A program made the position numbers and the translations under genes. From Acidocella sp. 35-58-6 (GTDB lineage: Bacteria; Pseudomonadota; Alphaproteobacteria; Acetobacterales; Acetobacteraceae), in contig NCFD01000092.1 of assembly GCA_002281005.1 (NCBI GenBank), positions 1 through 5,843 on the forward strand: a stretch of 5,843 nt of DNA, read 5' to 3'. Each line of letters opens with the position of its first letter. Positions within the stretch are counted from its first letter, which is position 1. Positions 1 to 5,559 of the stretch are shown piece by piece. Under the pieces are notes generated by a model that saw nothing but the letters and a program-made list of their open reading frames with translations, made no database searches and had not been told where the DNA came from.

Positions 1-126
1 GCAGGTGGAGCGTCCAAGGATCATCGCCGCGATCTCGGAGATCGGGAAATTTCGCTCAGAAAGTGTTTTCAGGATCTCGCGTCCCACCGCACCTGTGGCA
101 CCGACAACCGCAACCCTGAACGACAT
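1..126 (-). CDS. asd: Aspartate-semialdehyde dehydrogenase, N-terminal part (runs off the left edge)
   Basis: Only the first 42 codons are present; the rest lies beyond position 1. The protein begins MSFRVAVVGATGAVGREILK, and the glycine pattern G9-A-T-G12-A-V-G15 is the NADP-binding Rossmann loop. The following stretch with ERNFP is typical of Asd N-termini. By family knowledge, Asd reduces L-aspartyl-4-phosphate to aspartate semialdehyde in the cytoplasm, the branch point to lysine/diaminopimelate, threonine and methionine. The ATG at 126-124 is preceded on the minus strand by a TTGGAG Shine-Dalgarno-like stretch about 9 nt upstream, which supports this start. It is transcribed divergently from the paaG-like gene. 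Other short-chain or semialdehyde dehydrogenases (for example ArgC) share the loop, but the surrounding residues fit Asd best. The catalytic cysteine is outside the window, so completeness cannot be judged. Confidence 0.85.
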   Translation of the reverse strand, partial: MSFRVAVVGATGAVGREILKTLSERNFPISEIAAMILGRSTC

Positions 127-235
127 GGCAACAACTCCAAAAAAATAAAGGACATTCCGGGTAGAGCCAAATGCGCCATGCCGCAAGCGGGTTACGGCCA
201 ATCCTGCCTTGCTAAAGCACCATCCCTCTGGCAGG

Positions 236-251
236 TTGACGTAAACGTTAA
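236..251. promoter_or_regulatory. Candidate operator: ACGT-type inverted repeat before the paaG-like gene
   Basis: The 16 bases TTGACGTAAACGTTAA form two 7-nt arms, TTGACGT (236-242) and ACGTTAA (245-251), around a central AA. Six of seven arm positions are complementary. The site ends exactly where the AAGGA ribosome binding site begins, 12 nt before the ATG. Palindromes with ACGT half-sites are, as I recall, typical of MerR-family LiuR-type regulators of branched-chain amino acid and acyl-CoA catabolism in proteobacteria. Its place before an acyl-CoA enzyme gene fits, but the assignment is inference. No regulator gene is in the window. Confidence 0.4.
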
Positions 252-255
252 AGGA
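251..255 (+). promoter_or_regulatory. Ribosome binding site of the paaG-like gene
   Basis: AAGGA lies 8 nt before the ATG at 264. It is the only good Shine-Dalgarno match near that codon, and it fixes the start. Confidence 0.7.
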
Positions 256-263
256 ACCGGGAA

Positions 264-1049
264 ATGTCTGAAGCTGTATTATTCGAGGTCAAAAACGCCG
301 TGGGCGTTATCACGCTCAATCGTCCGGAGCGGCTGAATGCCCTGAATGGCGAAATTCACGAGGGCTTGCGCCAGGCTTTTGACAAAATCGAGGCTGATGA
401 TGGCATCCGCGCCGTGCTGCTGACCGGTGCTGGCCGGGGCTTCTGCGCCGGGGCGGATTTGCTGCAAAATTTGAGCGGGGGCGAGCGCGACCTCGGTGCC
501 AGTATCGATAAGGACTACAACCCCCTGGTGCGACGGATGCGGGCGTTGCCCAAGCCCATCGTCTGCGGGGTCAATGGTGTGGCGGCTGGGGCTGGGATGA
601 ATTTAGCTCTGGCCGGGGATATTGTCATCGCTGCCAAGTCAGCCAATTTCACCCAGGCTTTCATCCGCATTGGTCTGATGCCCGATGCCGGTGGGACTTA
701 TTTCCTGCCACGCCTAATCGGCGATACCCGCGCCCGCGCTATGGCGATGCTAGGCGAAACGATCACCGCCGCGCAAGCTGAGAGCTTTGGCTTGGTTTAT
801 AAATTGTTCGAGGATACCAGTTTTGCCGAGGAAGCTCTGGCACTAGCGACCTCACTCGCGGCCAAACCTACGCAAGCACTGGCTGCGATGAAGGCCGCCT
901 TCAATGCCTCGGCCAGCAACACGCTAGATACACAACTCGACCTGGAGCGCGATTTACAGCGCAAAATGGGCTACACTCCTGACTTTGCTGAGGGGGTAAA
1001 AGCCTTTATCGAGAAACGCCCAGCGGTATTCACTGGCAAAGCTGCCTGA
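264..1049 (+). CDS. paaG: PaaG-like enoyl-CoA hydratase/isomerase (crotonase superfamily)
   Basis: This 261-residue protein is full length for a crotonase-fold enzyme. The oxyanion-hole segments are F60-C-A-G-A-D-L66 and G105-V-A-A-G-A-G111. Several stretches match my memory of E. coli PaaG closely: LLTGAGRGFCAG (52-63), YNPLVRR (85-91), NGVAAGAG (104-111), GDIVIAA (118-124) and NTLDTQLDLERD (219-230). PaaG isomerises ring-1,2-epoxyphenylacetyl-CoA to oxepin-CoA. D141 in GLMPDAGG matches the PaaG catalytic aspartate. The two crotonase glutamates (E144 and E164 of the rat enzyme) fall on N113 and F133 by eye, so simple hydratase activity is unlikely. An isomerase role, either phenylacetate degradation or shifting double bonds in enoyl-CoAs, is the inference. 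No other paa gene is visible. The ATG is supported by AAGGA 8 nt upstream. The last 20 nt overlap the end of the convergent iaaA. Confidence 0.85.
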   Translation: MSEAVLFEVKNAVGVITLNRPERLNALNGEIHEGLRQAFDKIEADDGIRAVLLTGAGRGFCAGADLLQNLSGGERDLGASIDKDYNPLVRRMRALPKPIVCGVNGVAAGAGMNLALAGDIVIAAKSANFTQAFIRIGLMPDAGGTYFLPRLIGDTRARAMAMLGETITAAQAESFGLVYKLFEDTSFAEEALALATSLAAKPTQALAAMKAAFNASASNTLDTQLDLERDLQRKMGYTPDFAEGVKAFIEKRPAVFTGKAA

Positions 1050-1983
1050 ACGCCTCGCGGTGGATGGCCGTGTGCAGCACGCCATCCACGCCGGAGAAGC
1101 CGCGATACATTCCCGATGAATTAAATGGCAGCACGGGTGCGCCGGTGACCCCAATGGCGATCAACCCGCCATCACCACCATGGGTGGACAATTCTGCAAT
1201 CACATCGCTTGCAGCCTGCTCCAGGGTCTGCCCGGCATAGCGAATGCGCGCGGCAATTTCGGCGGCAGCGGTGAAGCGGATGAACACTTCGCCGGTGCCG
1301 GTAGTGGAAACCGCGCAGGTGGCGTTGTCAGCAAAAGTACCCGCCCCAATCACCGGCGTATCCCCCACCCGGCCCGGGCGCTTGGCGGTGATGCCGCCGG
1401 TTGACGTGCCCGCGGCCAAGTTCCCGGCGGCATCGCGCGCCACCGCCCCTACCGTGCCGTGCCGGTCAGCGTCGGAGCGGGTATCGGGCATGCCGGCAAC
1501 ACGCCGGGTCAGCTCCCGGTGCAGCGCATCTAACCGCCGCGGGGTGGTGAAATAATCAGGCGGCATGAATTGAATGTCCTGGGTCTGCAAAAAAGCCTCG
1601 GCCCCGGCGCCGATCATGAACACCGTGCCGGATTTTTGCATCACCGCGCGGGCTGCCACTATGGGGTTCTTCGGGCCACAAATCCCGGCGAGGGCTCCGG
1701 CAGCACGGTCTGCGCCATTCATGATGGCGGCATCCATTTCAAGCTGACCGGCGCTGGTAAATACGGCACCACGCGCGGCGTTGAACAACTCATCGTTTTC
1801 AAGTTCGACAATGGCGGCACACACGGCATCAACCGCCGCGCCGCCTCGATTCAACACTGTCCATCCCGCCTTAAGCGCGGTTCTAAGCGCCACGTGATAC
1901 GTTTCAGCCGCCGCCGTGTTCAGTGCGGCGGCGGGGATGGTGCCCGCCCCGCCGTGAATGGCCAGACAAAATCCTCGGGACAT
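1030..1983 (-). CDS. iaaA: Isoaspartyl peptidase/L-asparaginase (plant-type, Ntn hydrolase)
   Basis: This enzyme family hydrolyses beta-aspartyl (isoaspartyl) dipeptides and L-asparagine. It is made as a precursor that cleaves itself before a threonine, which becomes the nucleophile. Counting from the ATG at 1983-1981 the protein has 317 residues. The N-terminal IHGGAG motif starts at residue 9. The autoprocessing site is H-G-T177-V-G-A-V, and T195 in TSTGG is the second active-site threonine. R205 and D208 in GRVGD and T228-G229 in STTGTGE match the substrate-binding residues of E. coli IaaA. The predicted alpha chain is about 1-176 and the beta chain 177-317. An in-frame TTG two codons upstream (1989-1987) is an alternative start; ATG fits the family N-terminus better. 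No strong ribosome binding site is visible. The gene starts 17 nt after the pepA stop, so coupled translation from pepA is likely. It probably acts in the cytoplasm, because no signal peptide is seen. Confidence 0.92.
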   Translation of the reverse strand: MSRGFCLAIHGGAGTIPAAALNTAAAETYHVALRTALKAGWTVLNRGGAAVDAVCAAIVELENDELFNAARGAVFTSAGQLEMDAAIMNGADRAAGALAGICGPKNPIVAARAVMQKSGTVFMIGAGAEAFLQTQDIQFMPPDYFTTPRRLDALHRELTRRVAGMPDTRSDADRHGTVGAVARDAAGNLAAGTSTGGITAKRPGRVGDTPVIGAGTFADNATCAVSTTGTGEVFIRFTAAAEIAARIRYAGQTLEQAASDVIAELSTHGGDGGLIAIGVTGAPVLPFNSSGMYRGFSGVDGVLHTAIHREAFRQLCQ

Positions 1984-2000
1984 ATTCAAAGGCTGTTACA

Positions 2001-3512
2001 TCAAGCCTCAAAATTATCGCGCACCAGTTGGTCCAGCAACCGCACGCCAAACGCCGTTGCCCCTTTGGGCGTGACGGCGGTATCCTTGCCCGCCCAGGCC
2101 ATGCCGGCGATGTCCAGATGCGCCCAGGGCTTGCCGTTGACGAAACGTTGCAGGAATTGCGCGGCGGTAATTGAACCACCCGCCCGGCCACCACCAATGT
2201 TTTTCACGTCAGCAATGTCAGAGTTGAGGTTTTTGTCGTAGCTCTCGCCCAAGGGGGCCAGCGGCATCCGCCACAGCCCCTCACCGGTGGCTTTACCCGC
2301 AGCCAGTAATTTTTCAGAGAGTTCGTCATTGTTACTGAACAGACCGGCATATTCATGGCCCAGCCCGACGATGATGGCGCCGGTCAGGGTGGCCAGATTC
2401 ACCATATATTTCGGTGCAAACCGCTCCTGCGCATAATACAGCACGTCGGCCAGTACCAGCCTTCCCTCGGCATCAGTGTTAAGAACCTCAATGGTTTGAC
2501 CGGAATATGATTTCACTACGTCGCCCGGGCGAATGGCCGTGCCGGAAGGCATGTTTTCCACCAGCCCGATCAGCCCCACCGCATCCACCTTAGCCTTGCG
2601 CCCGGCCAAAGCCGCCATCAGGCCCGTCACGGTGCCAGCACCGGCCATGTCCCATTTCATGTCTTCCATGCCCGCGGCGGGTTTGATGGAAATACCGCCC
2701 GTATCGAACGTGACGCCTTTGCCGATGAAGGCGATCGGGTTTTTCAGCTTCTTGGTTTTTTTACCTTCGCTACTGCTGCTGCCCGAGGCGCCAAACCATT
2801 GCATCACCACCATACGGGATTCCCGGGCACTGCCCCAGCCCACGCAAAGCAATGAACCAAAGCCTAGTTTTTCCAGATCTTTTTTATCGAAAATTTCCAC
2901 TTTAACGCCCAGCTTCTTCAGGGCCTCGGTGCGTTTGGCAAACTCCTCCGGGTAAAGCTCGTTGGCTGGCTCAGTGACTAAATTACGGGTCAACTCCACT
3001 CCTTCGGCCACAGCAGCCAAGGGTGCATAGGCGGCTTCGGATTTTACCGCCGAGGCGCTGAGGATTTTGAAGCTGGCTAGTTTGGGCTTTTCATCTTCCT
3101 TCTCAGTGGTGCGATATTTGTCAAACCGGTAAGAGCGCAACCGCGCCCCCAGACCAATATGTGCCGCCAGGTCGGGGGCAAGCTTGTCGGCCAGCACCGT
3201 GGCTTCGGTTTCCTTCGCCAAAGCGGCCTGCGCAGCACCGCCTAACTCTTCTGCCAATTTAGCAGTGAAGCTCTCAGCCTTGCCAATACCCATCAGCAAC
3301 ACACGCTTCAGCCCGGCACCAGGAGCCAGCAAACTAGCCGACTGGCCTTTTTTACCCGTGAAGCTCGCCGCCTCCATCGCCCGGCCTAATCCGCCGCCCA
3401 ACGCTTTATCAAGTGCTGCGGCCAGGCCCTCAAGCGCCCCGCCTTCCGCCATGGGCACGACCAATATGCCTGATTTAGGTAGGGCAGCTTTGGCAAAGGC
3501 GATCTGCATCAT
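2001..3512 (-). CDS. pepA: Leucyl aminopeptidase (cytosol aminopeptidase, peptidase family M17)
   Basis: This enzyme removes N-terminal residues from peptides, using two divalent metal ions in the cytoplasm. From the chosen ATG the protein has 503 residues, the usual length for the family. The less conserved N-terminal macro-like domain spans roughly 1-165, and the catalytic domain covers the rest. Metal and active-site residues are in place: K265 and D270 in GKGVTFDTGG, K277, D288 in KWDMAGAG, and D347, E349 and R351 in the NTDAEGRL signature. Start choice: an ATG also exists at 3524, but the GGAG just inside it (3522-3519) sits 6 nt before the ATG at 3512 and 9 nt before the adjacent ATG at 3509. 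It therefore looks like the Shine-Dalgarno site, and translation more likely begins at 3512 or 3509. A Ser/Lys-rich loop (about 241-257) precedes the metal-binding lysine. The gene leads a probable operon with iaaA and is divergent from cysQ. Confidence 0.95.
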   Translation of the reverse strand: MMQIAFAKAALPKSGILVVPMAEGGALEGLAAALDKALGGGLGRAMEAASFTGKKGQSASLLAPGAGLKRVLLMGIGKAESFTAKLAEELGGAAQAALAKETEATVLADKLAPDLAAHIGLGARLRSYRFDKYRTTEKEDEKPKLASFKILSASAVKSEAAYAPLAAVAEGVELTRNLVTEPANELYPEEFAKRTEALKKLGVKVEIFDKKDLEKLGFGSLLCVGWGSARESRMVVMQWFGASGSSSSEGKKTKKLKNPIAFIGKGVTFDTGGISIKPAAGMEDMKWDMAGAGTVTGLMAALAGRKAKVDAVGLIGLVENMPSGTAIRPGDVVKSYSGQTIEVLNTDAEGRLVLADVLYYAQERFAPKYMVNLATLTGAIIVGLGHEYAGLFSNNDELSEKLLAAGKATGEGLWRMPLAPLGESYDKNLNSDIADVKNIGGGRAGGSITAAQFLQRFVNGKPWAHLDIAGMAWAGKDTAVTPKGATAFGVRLLDQLVRDNFEA

Positions 3513-3518
3513 CAAAAA

Positions 3519-3522
3519 CTCC
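3519..3522 (-). promoter_or_regulatory. Ribosome binding site deciding the pepA start
   Basis: GGAG on the minus strand is followed by TTTTTG and then two tandem ATG codons, at 3512 and 3509. The spacing is 6 and 9 nt. It lies within the codons that would follow the upstream ATG at 3524, which argues against that longer start. Confidence 0.55.
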
Positions 3523-3598
3523 ATCTGGTTTGGCTGGTGTCACCATAACAGGGCGGCGGCACTTGGCGAGGGGTGGGTTCCAAGGCTATCAGGCCGCC

Positions 3599-4360
3599 AT
3601 GGATAATCAATCACTCGTTGAACTGGCCGTCCGGCTGGTGGAAGCCGCCGCTATTGAAATTCTGGCTGTTCGGGATGCTGGTTTCACTGTGCAAAGCAAG
3701 GACGATACCACGCCCGTCACTTTGGCTGATATGCGCGCAGAGCGCGTGATCACCGAAGGGCTGCGGGCGGCCACGCCACAGATACCGGTGATCGCTGAGG
3801 AGGAGGTCGCGGCTGGGAAAGTGACGCATGCGGGTGACGAATACTGGCTGGTGGACCCGCTCGATGGCACCCGCGAGTTTGCCGCTGGGCGGCCCGAATA
3901 TGCGGTGAATATCGGGCTGGTGCGCAACGGTGAGGTGGTGCTGGCGGCGGTGGCTTCGCCAGCCACGCATGAGATTTATTACGGGATCGTTGGCGTGGGA
4001 GCCTGGAAGAAATCACCCGCGGGTACGCACCCGATTGCGGCCCGCACCACACCGCCGGAAGGGCTGACGATTATGGCCTCGCGCCATTATAAGGACGACC
4101 CAGAGCTGGCCGCTTATCTCGCGCAATTTAAAATCGATTCAGTAACAAATATCGGATCGGCACTGAAATTTTGTTATCTCGCCGAAGGTAAAGCAGATTT
4201 CTATCCACGCCTGGGCCGCACAATGGAGTGGGACACCGCTGCGCCGCAGGCCGTGCTTGAAGCAGCCGGCGGCTGCGTGCTCACTATGGATGGCTCACCG
4301 CTGAAATACGGCAAGCCAGGATTTGAAAATCCACATTTTGTTTGCTGGGGCAAACGCTAG
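3599..4360 (+). CDS. cysQ: 3'(2'),5'-bisphosphate nucleotidase CysQ (inositol monophosphatase family)
   Basis: CysQ dephosphorylates 3'-phosphoadenosine 5'-phosphate (PAP) to AMP, clearing a toxic by-product of sulfate assimilation. The protein has 253 residues from ATG 3599, close to the E. coli CysQ length. Motifs numbered from that ATG: SKDDTTPVTLAD (33-44), the E67-E68 metal ligands in IAEEEV, the D86-P-L-D89-G-T91 signature that binds Mg or Li, and W211-D212-T-A near the C-terminus. The stretches NIGSALKFCYLAEGKADFYPR and WDTAAPQAV resemble CysQ more than inositol monophosphatase (SuhB) or histidinol phosphatase. The reading frame stays open upstream to a TTG at 3530, but those residues do not match the family, and ATG 3599 lines up with known N-termini. 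The ribosome binding site is weak (AGG 5 nt before the ATG, AAGG 13 nt before). The gene is divergent from pepA. I see no clear terminator after it. Confidence 0.9.
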   Translation: MDNQSLVELAVRLVEAAAIEILAVRDAGFTVQSKDDTTPVTLADMRAERVITEGLRAATPQIPVIAEEEVAAGKVTHAGDEYWLVDPLDGTREFAAGRPEYAVNIGLVRNGEVVLAAVASPATHEIYYGIVGVGAWKKSPAGTHPIAARTTPPEGLTIMASRHYKDDPELAAYLAQFKIDSVTNIGSALKFCYLAEGKADFYPRLGRTMEWDTAAPQAVLEAAGGCVLTMDGSPLKYGKPGFENPHFVCWGKR

Positions 4361-4457
4361 AGACAACCAAAAATAATCGTCCGCTCGTTACCAAGGCTTA
4401 ATTCGCTTTTCATGCGGCAACCCACCTGGACACACCACGTAGAGTTCACTTGGTTTC

Positions 4458-4462
4458 AGGAG
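4458..4462 (+). promoter_or_regulatory. Ribosome binding site of the small lipoprotein gene
   Basis: AGGAG lies 8 nt before the ATG at 4471. It favours this start over the in-frame TTG at 4450, which would place extra residues before the MKK signal-peptide start. Confidence 0.75.
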
Positions 4463-4470
4463 TTTCCGAG

Positions 4471-4686
4471 ATGAAAAAAATATTAGCGCCTCTCACATTG
4501 GCTATTTTTGCGCTGGCACTCGCTGGTTGTTATTACCCAGGCTACTACGGACATGACCATTACGATGGCGGTGGTGGTGGCGGTTATTCTGATCATGGGC
4601 CGGGCTATGGCGGCGATCACGGCCCTGGTGGCGGTGGCGATGGTGACCACGGTCCCGGCGGTGGCGGTGGCTATAACCACCCCTAA
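4471..4686 (+). CDS. Small Gly/Tyr/His/Asp-rich lipoprotein, function unknown
   Basis: I do not recognise the family. The 71-residue product starts MKKILAPLTLAIFALALAGC: a positively charged tip, a hydrophobic core and a clear lipobox L17-A18-G19-C20, so a signal-peptidase II lipoprotein is well supported. Residue +2 is Tyr rather than Asp, which in proteobacteria usually means outer-membrane sorting. The mature 52 residues contain 24 Gly, 8 Tyr, 6 His, 6 Asp and 5 Pro, with no Lys or Arg and no aliphatic residues, so the chain is probably disordered. Three copies of DHGPG(Y/G)GG lie at residues 41-48, 49-56 and 59-66. The regular Asp-His pairs could bind metal, but that is speculation. It has its own AGGAG ribosome binding site and sits 110 nt after cysQ, probably as a separate unit. 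I see no convincing promoter in 4361-4457. A hairpin follows the stop codon. Confidence 0.75.
   Translation: MKKILAPLTLAIFALALAGCYYPGYYGHDHYDGGGGGGYSDHGPGYGGDHGPGGGGDGDHGPGGGGGYNHP
4591..4668 (+). repeat. Tandem degenerate 24-bp repeats encoding DHGPGxGG
   Basis: Three 24-nt units at 4591-4614, 4615-4638 and 4645-4668 encode DHGPGYGG, DHGPGGGG and DHGPGGGG. A 6-nt spacer coding for Asp-Gly separates the last two. The units differ at synonymous positions (for example GATCATGGG, GATCACGGC, GACCACGGT), so the protein repeat appears to be kept while the DNA has diverged. A run of GGT/GGC codons at 4567-4584 precedes them. Confidence 0.7.
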
Positions 4687-4707
4687 CACCGCAACTTAAC
4701 CAGCTTG

Positions 4708-4740
4708 AGCTGATACCATGCCGTAAGCGTGGTGTCAGCT
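4708..4740 (+). terminator. Hairpin after the lipoprotein gene, likely terminator
   Basis: AGCTGATACCATGC (4708-4721) and GCGTGGTGTCAGCT (4727-4740) form a 14-bp stem with loop CGTAA. In plus-strand RNA every position pairs, with two U-G wobbles. In minus-strand RNA those two become C-A mismatches, so the structure favours rightward transcripts. It lies 21 nt after the lipoprotein stop and 15 nt before the trpA stop. There is no clean U-tract after the stem, so an intrinsic terminator is likely but not certain; it could instead be a 3'-end stability hairpin. Confidence 0.5.
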
Positions 4741-4755
4741 TGAGCCCTTCTCAGA

Positions 4756-5559
4756 TCAAGCAGCAACTTTTGTGGCGTGACGAATTCCATTGGCGAGGGC
4801 TGCGACATCAGCTAACACTGTGGCAACATCGGTGTTGGTAAGCTTTTCGATCAAGACCGACGCCACGATCGCCGCATCAGCATATTGTGCGACTGTTGCG
4901 GCTTGCTCGGGGGTACGCACGCCAAACCCAACCGCGATTGGCAGGTCAGTGGCGCGGCGAATGCGCGGGATGTCGCGGGCTAAATCTTCCGCTGACGCGG
5001 TACGGGTGCCGGTGATGCCGGTGATGCTGACGTAATAGACAAACCCTGATGATCCCGCCAGCACTTTTGGCAAACGCTCATCCGACGTAGTGGGCGCGAT
5101 CAATCGGATGAAATCCAACCCATGCGCTGCGGCATCCGGCAGCAATAAATCGGCCTCCTCGGTTGGTAAATCGACCACGATCAATCCATCAACGCCAGCC
5201 TGAGCGGCATCGCGGGCGAACGCCGCCACACCATACGAGAGGATAGGATTGAGATACCCCATCAATACCAGCGGGGTTTTATCATTTCCCTTGCGAAATT
5301 CGCGGACAATACCCAGCACACCGCGCAGGCTGGCGCCGGCATTCAAGGCCCGCCGCCCGGCAGCCTGAATGATCGGGCCATCCGCCATCGGGTCGGTGAA
5401 GGGCACGCCGATCTCGATGATGTCAGCGCCATTGGCCGCCATGCCGGTCAGCAATGCCAGCGAAGTCTCACGGTCAGGGTCGAAGGCCTCCACGAATGGG
5501 ATCAACGCGGCAAGGCCTTGCGACCGTAAATTTGCAAAAACCCCCCCAATGCGGCTCAT
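4756..5559 (-). CDS. trpA: Tryptophan synthase alpha subunit
   Basis: TrpA splits indole-3-glycerol phosphate into indole and glyceraldehyde-3-phosphate and passes indole to TrpB through the alpha2-beta2 complex. The 267-residue length is normal for the family. The catalytic residues are E49 in IEIGVPF and D60 in DPMADGP, at the same numbers as in Salmonella TrpA. Loop 6 (T180-G-I-T-G184-T) and GFG (211-213) are the expected substrate and phosphate-binding parts. Two departures are visible: the usual T-A/L-G-D-P near residue 24 is E24-A-F26-D-P, and the usual G-S-A phosphate-binding segment is A233-S234-V. Neither touches the catalytic pair, and the frame is intact. The ATG overlaps the trpB stop as ATGA (5559-5556) with no strong ribosome binding site, pointing to translational coupling. 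The stop converges on the lipoprotein gene. Confidence 0.96.
   Translation of the reverse strand: MSRIGGVFANLRSQGLAALIPFVEAFDPDRETSLALLTGMAANGADIIEIGVPFTDPMADGPIIQAAGRRALNAGASLRGVLGIVREFRKGNDKTPLVLMGYLNPILSYGVAAFARDAAQAGVDGLIVVDLPTEEADLLLPDAAAHGLDFIRLIAPTTSDERLPKVLAGSSGFVYYVSITGITGTRTASAEDLARDIPRIRRATDLPIAVGFGVRTPEQAATVAQYADAAIVASVLIEKLTNTDVATVLADVAALANGIRHATKVAA

Noticed and set aside
139..170. Minus-strand TTGGCT and TATTTT with 17-bp spacing as an asd promoter
   Set aside because: Each box matches only 4 of 6 consensus bases, and the implied transcript would start inside the asd Shine-Dalgarno sequence.
236..241. TTGACG as a -35 promoter box for the paaG-like gene
   Set aside because: A -10 box 17 bp downstream would fall on the ribosome binding site or start codon, where no TATAAT-like sequence exists. 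The bases are better explained as an arm of the palindrome.
1570..2241. Long plus-strand open frame (223 codons) opposite iaaA and the end of pepA, plus a 103-codon one at 1244-1555
   Set aside because: They lie antisense to two well-recognised enzymes, have no recognisable motifs or domain and no good ribosome binding site. They are typical shadow frames in GC-rich DNA.
3530..3598. Upstream extension of cysQ starting at TTG 3530
   Set aside because: The added 23 residues do not resemble any CysQ N-terminus, the TTG has no good ribosome binding site, and the extension would fill most of the divergent pepA-cysQ promoter region.
4483..4699. Other open frames over the lipoprotein gene (63 codons in another forward frame, 68 codons antisense)
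   Set aside because: They arise because GGT/GGC-rich repeats leave all frames open. Only the MKK frame has a ribosome binding site, a signal peptide and a lipobox.
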